From positions 1 to 25,380 of the forward strand of contig CAJTZH010000035.1 of the NCBI GenBank assembly GCA_910584325.1: a stretch of 25,380 bases of DNA, given 5' to 3'. The DNA comes from an uncultured Lachnospiraceae bacterium (lineage in GTDB: Bacteria > Bacillota > Clostridia > Lachnospirales > Lachnospiraceae). The translations under genes were made by a program, and so were the position numbers. The notes under the pieces are model-generated. The model worked only from the letters and a program-made list of their open reading frames with translations, made no database searches and was not told the origin of the DNA. This document shows, piece by piece, positions 8,071 through 16,050 of the stretch (position 1 is the first letter of the stretch; every line of letters starts with the position of its first letter).

Positions 8071-8146
8071 CATATCAACAATACAAATGTATTATTTAAA
8101 ACAGCTCATTTTTCCATGAAAATTGTGTGCAGAGAGGAAGGATAAA

Positions 8147-8588
8147 ATGACACTTACACAAAAACGTATTCTTAATTTTACTTATCATCATTATTATTGC
8201 CGCAGTTTTAGGACGGCTTGCTTTCCGGGCATTTCTCAATATTTTGCTTGGCGGCACCATGTGGGGAGGCAACTTTTTATGAAAAAAGAGAAAAAGGAAA
8301 GCGGAATTTGGCACGCCTGAATACGACGAAGAAATCAAAGACATTTCCGCTCTGCTCTGGGTAAACGAAAACAGTATTCCTACCCTCCTCGCCTATGGAA
8401 AATATGATAAACTCCAGCCCTATGAAGGTTCGCAGAGACTTTTAAAAGCGCTTGAAGACAATCAGGTTCCGCATGACTACTATTTATGCGAACATTCCGG
8501 TCACGGTCTGCAAAACGATAATCAGGTATACGGGGAATATATGCGAAAGATATTGGAATACCTTGATATGTATATGCCTGTTAAATAA
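8147..8588 (+). pseudogene. Remnant of a membrane-anchored alpha/beta hydrolase
   Basis: ATG 8147 has a good ribosome site (GAGAGGAAGG). The first nine codons (MTLTQKRIL) lead into a membrane helix only if one base near A8174 is removed. The helix frame (ILLIIIIIAAVLGR to GGTMWGGNFL) meets TGA at 8280, then continues in the same frame as 101 codons of hydrolase C-terminus: ENSIPTLLAYGKYDKLQPYEGS carries the acid, and EHSGHGLQNDNQVY carries the catalytic His. The middle, with the oxyanion HGGG and nucleophile GxSxG segments, is absent. This is a pseudogene with one frameshift, one nonsense codon and an internal deletion. An intact but different hydrolase lies at 9929-10771. Confidence 0.75.
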
Positions 8589-8599
8589 ACGGCAGTTAG

Positions 8600-8650
8600 A
8601 ACCGGATGGATACGCTGTCCTTTCTGCGTGTCCGCCCGGTTTATATCTTT
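8600..8650 (+). terminator. Rho-independent-like terminator after the hydrolase remnant
   Basis: A two-part stem AACCGG / CCGGTT enclosing GGATACGC / GCGTGTCC (one G-U pair) with a 10-base loop, followed by TTTATATCTTT. It lies 11 bases after the remnant's stop codon. Confidence 0.6.
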
Positions 8651-8936
8651 CAAACATTCTTTTCATGAAACATCTCTAAAATAAGTATTGTATCTTTATC
8701 TTTTATTCGATAAAAAAATAATTATGCTCTACAAAAATATAGCTATAGTCACATTTAATATCATATTGCGATGAAATTTTTACACCAAATTGCGGGAATG
8801 TCTCAAATCGTCTGATGCCATTCGTTATATTACCCATAATTCTTTTTGAATTATCTTCTCCATAATTCTGCGTCAATTCATCGCGTAATTTTTTTAGCTT
8901 TCTTCTAACAATTTGTGAATATTCCAGTTTGACCAA
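8650..8936 (-). pseudogene. RelE/ParE-family toxin, frameshifted near the C-terminus
   Basis: From TTG 8936 (GGGGG about nine bases upstream) the frame reads MVKLEYSQIVRRKLKKLRDE, a RelE-type N-terminus, and continues to VEHNYFFIE before a premature TAA at 8703. The break lies in a run of seven A on the plus strand (8712-8718). One more base there restores NYFFYRIKDKDTILILEMFH and a stop at 8650, giving 95 residues, a normal RelE length and ending. As written, the last conserved strand, which helps form the mRNA-cleaving site, is lost. The start is four bases after the antitoxin stop. A sequencing error in the homopolymer is possible, but the antitoxin is damaged too. Confidence 0.75.
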
Positions 8937-8940
8937 ACCA

Positions 8941-9201
8941 CTATACCCCCAGCTCTTTCTCTAATTCATCTGCGGATATCGTTCCTTCGCTGATTACAGA
9001 ATTTTCAGCTTCCTGCAATTTTAACAATAATTGATTTAACGCTTTCTGCTTATCTCATCCATCTAATTCCTGCATGTCAATAATAGCACAGGAACCATGT
9101 CCATTACGTGTAAGATACACCCTGTTCCCATAGGATACTTCATTTACAACCAGATAATTTCCCTCTTCTTTCTCCTTCTGCGCAATGAACATACAGCTCA
9201 T
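8941..9201 (-). pseudogene. Phd/YefM-family antitoxin with an internal stop
   Basis: Reading from ATG 9201 (or ATG 9192), the frame encodes a Phd-like core: NEVSYGNRVYLTRNGHGS, then CAIIDMQELDG. It meets TGA at 9055-9057. The same frame then continues DKQKALNQLLLKLQEAENSV to ISADELEKELGV and TAG 8941, the usual toxin-binding tail. Total length with read-through is 86 residues, normal for the family. The first residues are atypical, so the 5' end may also be eroded. The upstream ribosome site is weak. It sits directly before the RelE-like toxin in the usual antitoxin-toxin order. Confidence 0.72.
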
Positions 9202-9216
9202 CTTCCCCAATAAATT

Positions 9217-9891
9217 TCACAAACACGAAAACAACTCATTAAAATGTGTGATATGATAATCTGCATACGACATAATATTTTTTCTTTGCTCGTTATTTTT
9301 CTTTTCCAGCATTTCTGAAAAAACAGTTCCCATGCCTATTGACTTTGCACCGAATAATTCATTTGAACCGCCGTCTCCAACGAATAAACTTTGTTCAGGA
9401 TATACATTTAACCGTTGCGTCGCTAATTCATAAATTTTTCTATCCGGCTTTAATAATCCTACATTGCACGAAAAGACCGCATCACAAAAATATTTAGACA
9501 ACAGCGATTGATTCCAATATTTACAATCGATGCAGTCCGCATTACTTATCAATCCTAATTGTATATCCATTGATTTTAATTTTAATAAAACATCGAGTAT
9601 TTCTTCCGATACCTTTGTCAGTGCATTCTTCATTCTCTCTTCACGGGCGTATAAAACTTTCTCTTTTTGAACATCACTCACCGCAAACGGCATAATAGAT
9701 ACTATTTTATCTATAACTTCTGTTCCTGTTTTAACAAAACCTAACGCCCTTTCACGATACAGGATATCATTTTCCGCATATTTCTCCCACTCGTCAACTG
9801 AAAGATTCAATATATCAAATTCATTATTTTCCTTTTCATATGAAGGAACGATTAACGTGAAAAATAAATCAAAAAAAATCGCATTTATCAT
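9217..9891 (-). CDS. HAD-superfamily hydrolase-like protein
   Basis: 224 residues. Motif I is FFDLFFTL (nucleophile D8), motif II is LGLISNAD, motif III Lys is in GLLKPDRKIY, and motif IV is LFVGDGGSNEL. The second Asp of the usual phosphatase motif DxDxT is Phe here, as in dehalogenase-type branches that carry Tyr or Phe at that place, so it may not be an ordinary phosphatase. I chose ATG 9891 because GGGAGG lies nine bases upstream; a TTG further up would add nine residues. It follows the alpha/beta hydrolase gene by 37 bases and is probably co-transcribed. Substrate unknown. Confidence 0.85.
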   Translation of the reverse strand: MINAIFFDLFFTLIVPSYEKENNEFDILNLSVDEWEKYAENDILYRERALGFVKTGTEVIDKIVSIMPFAVSDVQKEKVLYAREERMKNALTKVSEEILDVLLKLKSMDIQLGLISNADCIDCKYWNQSLLSKYFCDAVFSCNVGLLKPDRKIYELATQRLNVYPEQSLFVGDGGSNELFGAKSIGMGTVFSEMLEKKNNEQRKNIMSYADYHITHFNELFSCL

Positions 9892-9928
9892 ATCCTTTTT
9901 CCTCCCTGCTCCTGCCAAAAATATCCTA

Positions 9929-10771
9929 TCATCCTATATTTTCAATCCATGAAAAAAACTTATCCAGTCCCCGGTTCTCTTGCCTTGTTTCAAGAAACAT
10001 TCCTGCCGTATACCATGAATGCGTATTCTTTTTATCCACAACGGTATAAAGTTCACATGCATTTCCCAGACGCTTTGCCTTTTCATAAAACTGCACCGCG
10101 CAGGAATAGTCAATCAATCCGTCATGCCTGCTTTGAATCAAAAGCATCGGAATAGGACTTTTTTCCATCAAAAAACACGGCTCCCCCTGCGTTCTGTCAT
10201 AGCCTTTCGCAAACAACTGATTTAGGAGAAGCCTCACAGCCAAAGACTGCTTACCGGAAAAGCTGTACGGTCCTCCAACGCCGATAAACCCAATTATATT
10301 TGATACGTCAACCCCACATTCCTCCTGAATTTTTTTACTGTAACAGAGAATCGCGGACAAATGCGCCCCGGCAGACGGACCTAAAACAACTGCTTTTGAA
10401 ATATCAATTCTATTTCTGTTCAAAAACGCAACTGCCGCCTGATATCCTGCGCATACGTCCTCAATCTGGCTTGGGTACTTATTCATCGGCGACAGCCTGT
10501 ATCCCAGTGAAATGAAACGATATCCGTTTTTCGCAACACACTGTCCGACAAAGTCAAACAGTTTCGGGGTTCCCGCGTTCCAACCGCCTCCATGTACCCA
10601 TACTATCACTTTATCACTTAAAATATTTTTGGGTTCATAATACAGAAAATACTGATGCCGGGTCTTTCCAAACGATACAGCCTGCGGTTTAATCTCCTGC
10701 TTTACCCGCAATATTTTACTGTACAGTCCCCAATAACTGAGGCTCTCACGTATTGAGTCCTTCATATTCAT
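9929..10771 (-). CDS. Alpha/beta hydrolase (esterase/lipase, HSL-like)
   Basis: 280 residues with a full catalytic set: oxyanion motif HGGGW (60-64), nucleophile S133 in GPSAGAH, acid D217 in SRHDGLIDY, and H251 in NTHSW. This fits a carboxylesterase of the BD-FAE/HSL-like branch. No signal peptide is evident, so it is probably cytoplasmic. The first ATG (10771) is only three bases from GAGAGG, and ATG 10765 is nine bases away; either may be used. A promoter lies upstream and the HAD gene follows. Confidence 0.88.
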   Translation of the reverse strand: MNMKDSIRESLSYWGLYSKILRVKQEIKPQAVSFGKTRHQYFLYYEPKNILSDKVIVWVHGGGWNAGTPKLFDFVGQCVAKNGYRFISLGYRLSPMNKYPSQIEDVCAGYQAAVAFLNRNRIDISKAVVLGPSAGAHLSAILCYSKKIQEECGVDVSNIIGFIGVGGPYSFSGKQSLAVRLLLNQLFAKGYDRTQGEPCFLMEKSPIPMLLIQSRHDGLIDYSCAVQFYEKAKRLGNACELYTVVDKKNTHSWYTAGMFLETRQENRGLDKFFSWIENIG

Positions 10772-10811
10772 ATACCTCTCGTTGTGATTTTCCCAATTAT
10801 CTTACATAGTA

Positions 10812-10841
10812 ATTTTATCACAGGTGCCGTCATATTGTCAT
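10812..10841 (-). promoter_or_regulatory. Promoter for the hydrolase-HAD operon
   Basis: Minus strand -35 ATGACA (10836-10841), 18-base spacer, extended -10 TGA-TAAAAT (hexamer 10812-10817), about 40 bases before the hydrolase start. Confidence 0.5.
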
Positions 10842-10896
10842 TCAATTTCCTGACAGCCTGAAATCAAGCCTTTTATCCCTAGAATCAAATTACATA

Positions 10897-10925
10897 TTTA
10901 CACCGGAATTTGCATATAGTATAAT
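10897..10925 (+). promoter_or_regulatory. Promoter for the GT2-yfhO-argH operon
   Basis: -35 TTTACA (10897-10902), 17-base spacer, perfect -10 TATAAT (10920-10925), about 50 bases before the glycosyltransferase start. Confidence 0.7.
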
Positions 10926-10976
10926 TTTAACTGGTATTTATTTACTGAATTTCAAAGAAAAAACAGGAGTAACTAC

Positions 10977-11912
10977 ATGAAAACCATAGATATTATTGTG
11001 CCATGCTACAACGAACAGGAAGTTCTGTCAACGTTTTACAAAACGACACAGGAAATTGTACAGGCAATTCCAGACTGTTCGTTTCACTATATTTTTGTGG
11101 ATGACGGAAGTCATGACGATACGCTGCTGATTTTAAAAGGACTAAAGGCAACCTACGAATCCGTAGACTACATTTCCTTTTCCAGAAATTTCGGAAAAGA
11201 AGCCGCTATGTATGCCGGTCTTTCCAATTCACAGGGAGACTACGTCATCGTGATGGACGCTGATTTACAGCATCCGCCGCTTCTGATTCCGGAGATGGTA
11301 AAAGCAATAAACGAAGGATTTGACTGCTGCGCCGCCTACCGCACCAACCGTAAAGGGGAAGCGCCTATCCGCAGTTTTTTATCGAGACAGTTCTACAAAG
11401 TCAACAACATGCTCACATCGGTGAAAATGCCTTACGGCGCCGTGGATTTCCGCATGATGTCAAGACAGATGGTCGATTCCATCGTTGCCATGAGCGAAGC
11501 GCAGCGTTTCTCCAAAGGCATCTTTAGTTATGTCGGTTTTGAGACGAAATGGATTCCCTACACAAATGTAGAACGGACGCTCGGCGTTACAAAATGGAAG
11601 CTTCGAAGCCTTTTAACCTACGCCATAGACGGCATCACTTCATTCTCTGTGGCGCCGCTTCATATGGTATCGGTTATGGGGGTGCTGCTTGCCGTTATCG
11701 CGATTTTTTACGGAATCTATATCTTTATTAAAACGCTGATATTCGGTGTGGACATGCCCGGTTACGCGTCAACAGTCATTCTGCTGCTTTTTATCGGCGG
11801 TCTGATTGAACTATCGCTTGGCATAATCAGCGAATATCTCGCCAGAATATTTATTGAAACAAAGAACCGTCCGATTTATATCGCGAAAGAAAATACAACA
11901 AAAAGGGAGTAA
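10977..11912 (+). CDS. GT2 polyprenyl-phosphate glycosyltransferase (CsbB/GtrB-like)
   Basis: 311 residues. The N-terminal GT-A domain has IVPCYNE, FVDDGSHDDT and the metal-binding motif MDADLQHPP (D94/D96). Two C-terminal membrane helices (about 226-252 and 262-285) follow. This is the DPM1/GtrB/CsbB architecture: a sugar is moved from a nucleotide donor to undecaprenyl phosphate on the inner membrane face. In Bacillus, CsbB supplies the lipid-linked sugar that a YfhO-family enzyme uses to decorate lipoteichoic acid, and a YfhO homologue lies four bases downstream here. AGGAG precedes the ATG by seven bases. No GtcA-type flippase is visible in the window. The sugar cannot be told. Confidence 0.92.
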   Translation: MKTIDIIVPCYNEQEVLSTFYKTTQEIVQAIPDCSFHYIFVDDGSHDDTLLILKGLKATYESVDYISFSRNFGKEAAMYAGLSNSQGDYVIVMDADLQHPPLLIPEMVKAINEGFDCCAAYRTNRKGEAPIRSFLSRQFYKVNNMLTSVKMPYGAVDFRMMSRQMVDSIVAMSEAQRFSKGIFSYVGFETKWIPYTNVERTLGVTKWKLRSLLTYAIDGITSFSVAPLHMVSVMGVLLAVIAIFYGIYIFIKTLIFGVDMPGYASTVILLLFIGGLIELSLGIISEYLARIFIETKNRPIYIAKENTTKRE

Positions 11913-11915
11913 GCA

Positions 11916-14477
11916 ATGGGCTCGAAAAAATATAACTACACGGCAGTCAGGGGAAAATTTGTCTACATTTTAGCGTTTATTATTCCGATGGTCATATTAA
12001 TTGCCATCTATTTCGCGAGAGAAATCTATCCGTTTGGGGACAGCACCTATCTGCGTTCCGATATGTACCACCAGTATCTTCCGTTCTATTCGGAACTGTG
12101 GAACAAAATACGCGGTCTTGACGGTTTCACCTATTCCTGGAATATCGGTCTCGGAATTAACTTTACGGCTCTTTATGCCTATTATCTTTCTTCGCCGGTG
12201 AACTGGATTATTTTTTTGTTCCCTCATGAGCATCTCATCGAGGTAATGAATGTTTTCATTATCCTTAAAATTTCGGCGGCAAGCCTGACATTTACTTACT
12301 ACATCTGCAAGCGGTTTAACACGGAAAAGATTTACGTTTCCCTGTTCGGGATGTTTTATGCACTTTCCGGCTATCTTGCGGCATATAGCTGGAACATTAT
12401 GTGGCTTGACTGTATCGTTTTACTGCCGCTTATTTTTCTGGGACTGGAGCGTCTCGTCCGTGAGAAAAAGTGTTTTCTCTACGCTCTGACGCTTGGTCTT
12501 GCTATTTTATCCAACTATTATATTTCCATTATGATTTGCATTACAGCCGTCATTTACTTTATTTTCCTTGTAATACGGTACGCCAAAAGCGACCTCCGGT
12601 GGTATACGGTGACCATCCTTAATTTCGCCGTGTTTTCCCTCCTTGCGGGAGGACTTGCCGCAGTGCTTCTCATTCCTGAAATGTGCGCGCTGCGTTATAC
12701 CGTTTCCAGCAACATCACATTTCCTAAGACCCTAACAGAATACTTTCCAATTCTGCAAATGCTGTCAAGACATTTGATGAACGTTCCGATTCATATGGGG
12801 CTGGAACACCACCCGAATATTTACTGCGGCGTCGCCGTATTTTTGCTGCTGCCGCTCTACGTGATGAATAAGAAAATCAATACGCGGGAAAAAGCCGGAA
12901 AACTCGTTCTGTTACTGATTTTTCTCGTTGCGTTTAATATGAATATCTTCAACTTTATCTGGCACGGATTTCATTTTCCGAACTCCCTTCCGTGCAGGCA
13001 GAGTTTTATTTACATTTTTATACTGCTGACCATGTGTTACGACGCATTCAAAGATTTAAAATTTTACTCCCGCGGCGAGCTGACCGCCTCATTCTGGATT
13101 GCCATAGGATTTTTGTTGTTCGCGGACCAGTTCCTCACGAACGGCGTCGTTGATTTTAAAATTATTTACATCAGCGGTCTGTTTATCGGACTGTATATGC
13201 TGCTTATCTATCTGTACAGAAACCGCCGCATTCCTTATATGTTTTTCCTGTTTCTGCTTTACACGGGGACCATTCTGGAATGCGCGCTTAATTTCGAAGA
13301 AACAGCGCTCGGCACAACAGACCGTACTTATTATCTCGAAGACAACAAGGATATCGCTGTTCTTTTAGATACTGCGAATGATTTGTCGAACGGCGCATTT
13401 TACCGCATCGAAAAATACTCCGGCGTCCGAACCAAAAACGACGCCGCATGGCACAATTACCCGTCCGTATCCACATTTTCCTCAACGGCAAACGGAGGGC
13501 TTACGAAATTGTACCGCAATCTCGGCATGGAGAGTTCCACAAACGCATATTCCTACAACGGCGCCACATATCTGTCCTCGGCGCTGCTTGGCGTAAAATA
13601 CGTAATTTCCGACAAACAGATGATTGAAAATACGCTTCTTACGTTCATTGCCCAAAGCGGCGGCAGCTATCTTTATCAGAATAATTATGTGCTGCCGTTA
13701 GGATTTATGGTTCCATCCACATTTCCTATGGAGTGGGACAAACAGAACACCAATCCGTTTTCCGTCCAGAATTCTTTTTTAAGAACAGCATGCGGCGTGG
13801 AAAATGTATTCGTACCGCTTTCTTGTGAAAGCATAACCAGTTCGTCCGTTGCCATCAACCCGGCAAGAACGCAGCAGATATATTTCCGTGTATTAAACAC
13901 AAATCTTGACACGGTCAATGTATATATAAATGAAAACAGCACTTCCTATAATATCAAGCATAACCACCTGATTGATTTGGGAATTTTAAACGCTTCGGAC
14001 GAAATCCGCGTAACGTCAAATGACACGGATACCACGCTTTCCGTCCACGCTTACACCATCAATCAGACTGCGTTTATTGACGCGATGAACCGGCTGAACC
14101 AAAACGGGCTTCAGATAACGAAATTTAACAAAACGGAAATTAACGGCGTCATCACTGCTGAAACCGACGGATATATGCTGATGTCCATTCCGTACGACTG
14201 CAGCTGGAAAATCTATGTAGACGGCAGTCTTATCAAACAGGAATCCATTGAAGACGCGCTCACCCTAGTAGCTCTTTCCGCCGGCACACATAACATCCGC
14301 ATGAAATATACGCCGGAAGGACTGCATTTGGGTATGACAATTTCCATAATTTGTGCTATAATTCTTGTTATGTTATTTGTTTTATCCAAGAAAAAGAAAA
14401 TGTCTGCCGATTCAGGCAGCGCGGAGAAACTGCCGCTTGCGGACAATTCTCTGCCGAATAAGGAGGAAAAATCATGA
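11916..14477 (+). CDS. yfhO: YfhO-family multi-spanning membrane glycosyltransferase
   Basis: 853 residues. About a dozen hydrophobic helices fill the first 500 residues and one closes the C-terminus (about 810-830), with an extracytoplasmic domain between. Conserved YfhO features include RSDMYHQYLPFYSELW near the N-terminus and YSWNIGLGINF. The family is GT-C-like and is implicated in moving a sugar from undecaprenyl phosphate onto lipoteichoic acid or related polymers outside the cell. It is paired with the GT2 enzyme upstream (GGGAG before its ATG), and its last codons overlap the argH start in ATGA. Confidence 0.9.
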   Translation: MGSKKYNYTAVRGKFVYILAFIIPMVILIAIYFAREIYPFGDSTYLRSDMYHQYLPFYSELWNKIRGLDGFTYSWNIGLGINFTALYAYYLSSPVNWIIFLFPHEHLIEVMNVFIILKISAASLTFTYYICKRFNTEKIYVSLFGMFYALSGYLAAYSWNIMWLDCIVLLPLIFLGLERLVREKKCFLYALTLGLAILSNYYISIMICITAVIYFIFLVIRYAKSDLRWYTVTILNFAVFSLLAGGLAAVLLIPEMCALRYTVSSNITFPKTLTEYFPILQMLSRHLMNVPIHMGLEHHPNIYCGVAVFLLLPLYVMNKKINTREKAGKLVLLLIFLVAFNMNIFNFIWHGFHFPNSLPCRQSFIYIFILLTMCYDAFKDLKFYSRGELTASFWIAIGFLLFADQFLTNGVVDFKIIYISGLFIGLYMLLIYLYRNRRIPYMFFLFLLYTGTILECALNFEETALGTTDRTYYLEDNKDIAVLLDTANDLSNGAFYRIEKYSGVRTKNDAAWHNYPSVSTFSSTANGGLTKLYRNLGMESSTNAYSYNGATYLSSALLGVKYVISDKQMIENTLLTFIAQSGGSYLYQNNYVLPLGFMVPSTFPMEWDKQNTNPFSVQNSFLRTACGVENVFVPLSCESITSSSVAINPARTQQIYFRVLNTNLDTVNVYINENSTSYNIKHNHLIDLGILNASDEIRVTSNDTDTTLSVHAYTINQTAFIDAMNRLNQNGLQITKFNKTEINGVITAETDGYMLMSIPYDCSWKIYVDGSLIKQESIEDALTLVALSAGTHNIRMKYTPEGLHLGMTISIICAIILVMLFVLSKKKKMSADSGSAEKLPLADNSLPNKEEKS

Positions 14478-15859
14478 AACTTTGGGGTGGACGTTTTACA
14501 AAGGAAACCAACCAGTTAGTACACAACTTTAACGCTTCAATCTCATATGACCAGCGATTTTACAGACAGGACATTGAAGGCAGCATCGCTCATGTCACGA
14601 TGTTAGCTCAGCAGGGAATTATCACGTCAGAAGACCGTTTTGCCATTGTCAACGCGCTCCGTGAGATTTTGGACGGAATTGAAAACAAGACGCTTGTCAT
14701 TTCCGATGAATATGAGGATATACACAGCTTTGTGGAGGCAACGCTTATCGAAAAAATCGGCGATGCCGGAAAGCGCCTTCACACCGGCAGAAGCCGCAAC
14801 GACCAGGTTGCTCTTGATATGCGCCTTTATACCCGTGACGAAGTCAGACATACGGACGAATTGTTAAAGTCGCTTCTAGAAGTGATTCTTCGCATTATGG
14901 AAGAAAATACCGGTACTTATATGCCGGGGTTCACGCATCTTCAGAAAGCCCAGCCCATTACCGCAGCGCATCACTTCGGAGCGTACTTTGAGATGTTTAA
15001 ACGTGACCGTCAACGTCTGTCTGACATTTATAAAAGAATGAACTACTGTCCTCTGGGCGCGGGCGCGCTTGCCGGTACAACGTATCCGTTAGACCGCGAC
15101 TATACGGCGGAACTTTTACATTTCGAAGGCGCAACGCTAAACAGCATGGACTCCGTTTCGGACAGAGATTATCTGATTGAGTTTTTAAGCGCATTGGCAA
15201 CCATTATGATGCATTTAAGCAGATTTTCCGAGGAAATCATTATCTGGAACTCCAACGAATACCGCTTTGTAGAGCTCGATGACGCTTACAGCACAGGAAG
15301 CAGCATTATGCCGCAGAAAAAAAATCCCGACATTGCCGAGCTTGTACGCGGTAAAACGGGACGTGTTTACGGCGCGCTTTTGTCTCTTCTGACTACGATG
15401 AAAGGACTTCCTCTCGCTTACAACAAAGACATGCAGGAAGATAAGGAGCTTACGTTTGATGCCATTGACACGACAAAAGGCTGCATTGCTCTCTTTACGG
15501 GCATGATTGACACCATGAAATTTAATCCGCAAGTGATGGAGACAAGCGCGAAAAACGGCTTTACCAATGCCACCGACGCAGCGGATTATCTTGTAAACCA
15601 CGGCGTAACGTTCCGGGATGCCCACGGCATTGTGGGGCAGCTTGTTCTTCATTGCATTGAGAAAGGAATCGCCCTTGACGATATGCCGCTGGAAGAATTT
15701 CAGGCAGTCAGTCCTGTTTTCAAGGAAGATGTCTATAACGCTATCAGCTTAAAAACCTGCGTGGAAAAACGTCTGACAAAAGGCGCGCCAAGCAAAAAAG
15801 CGATGGCAGAAGCCATTAAAGCATGCCGCGAGTATCTGGACGGCAGTGGAATAGAATAG
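14474..15859 (+). CDS. argH: Argininosuccinate lyase
   Basis: 461 residues, full length for the family. Hallmarks are MKLWGGRF at the N-terminus, HTGRSRNDQVALD (103-115), GFTHLQKAQP with the general-base region His 155, and the fumarase/ASL signature GSSIMPQKKNPD (275-286) on the flexible catalytic loop. It splits argininosuccinate into arginine and fumarate, the last step of arginine synthesis. AAGGAGG lies within the last codons of yfhO, and the start overlaps the yfhO stop by four bases, so translation is probably coupled. argG is not adjacent, so argH appears to ride on an envelope-glycosylation transcript. Confidence 0.97.
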   Translation: MKLWGGRFTKETNQLVHNFNASISYDQRFYRQDIEGSIAHVTMLAQQGIITSEDRFAIVNALREILDGIENKTLVISDEYEDIHSFVEATLIEKIGDAGKRLHTGRSRNDQVALDMRLYTRDEVRHTDELLKSLLEVILRIMEENTGTYMPGFTHLQKAQPITAAHHFGAYFEMFKRDRQRLSDIYKRMNYCPLGAGALAGTTYPLDRDYTAELLHFEGATLNSMDSVSDRDYLIEFLSALATIMMHLSRFSEEIIIWNSNEYRFVELDDAYSTGSSIMPQKKNPDIAELVRGKTGRVYGALLSLLTTMKGLPLAYNKDMQEDKELTFDAIDTTKGCIALFTGMIDTMKFNPQVMETSAKNGFTNATDAADYLVNHGVTFRDAHGIVGQLVLHCIEKGIALDDMPLEEFQAVSPVFKEDVYNAISLKTCVEKRLTKGAPSKKAMAEAIKACREYLDGSGIE

Positions 15860-15866
15860 ATGACAT

Positions 15867-15915
15867 GCGGATATTTTCTTGGACCGATTAAATTCCGATT
15901 CCAAAAAATATCCGC
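15867..15915 (+). terminator. Long hairpin just after argH, weak U-tract
   Basis: Near-perfect stem GCGGATATTTTCTTGGA / TCCAAAAAATATCCGC with one bulged base and a 16-base loop, starting seven bases after the argH stop. It is well placed as a terminator but lacks an immediate U-run on either strand; the first TTTT comes 17 bases later. It may stabilise the 3' end or separate the convergent nuclease gene. The rest of 15916-16050 shows nothing I can name. Confidence 0.45.
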
Positions 15916-16050
15916 GCCTGTCTTCTCATCAGTTTTACACATGGTTACATAACCGTTCCATACGCCTCACACTATTACCTCAAAATTAAGTTGACTCTTC
16001 GCTATGTTTGCTGCATGACCTATGCTTCAATTTCCCTGTTTGTAAATTAA

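Noticed and set aside
15943..15954. Palindrome GGTTACATAACC downstream of argH
   Set aside because: The arms are five bases with a two-base centre, no neighbouring promoter or gene start uses it, and symmetry of this size is expected by chance.
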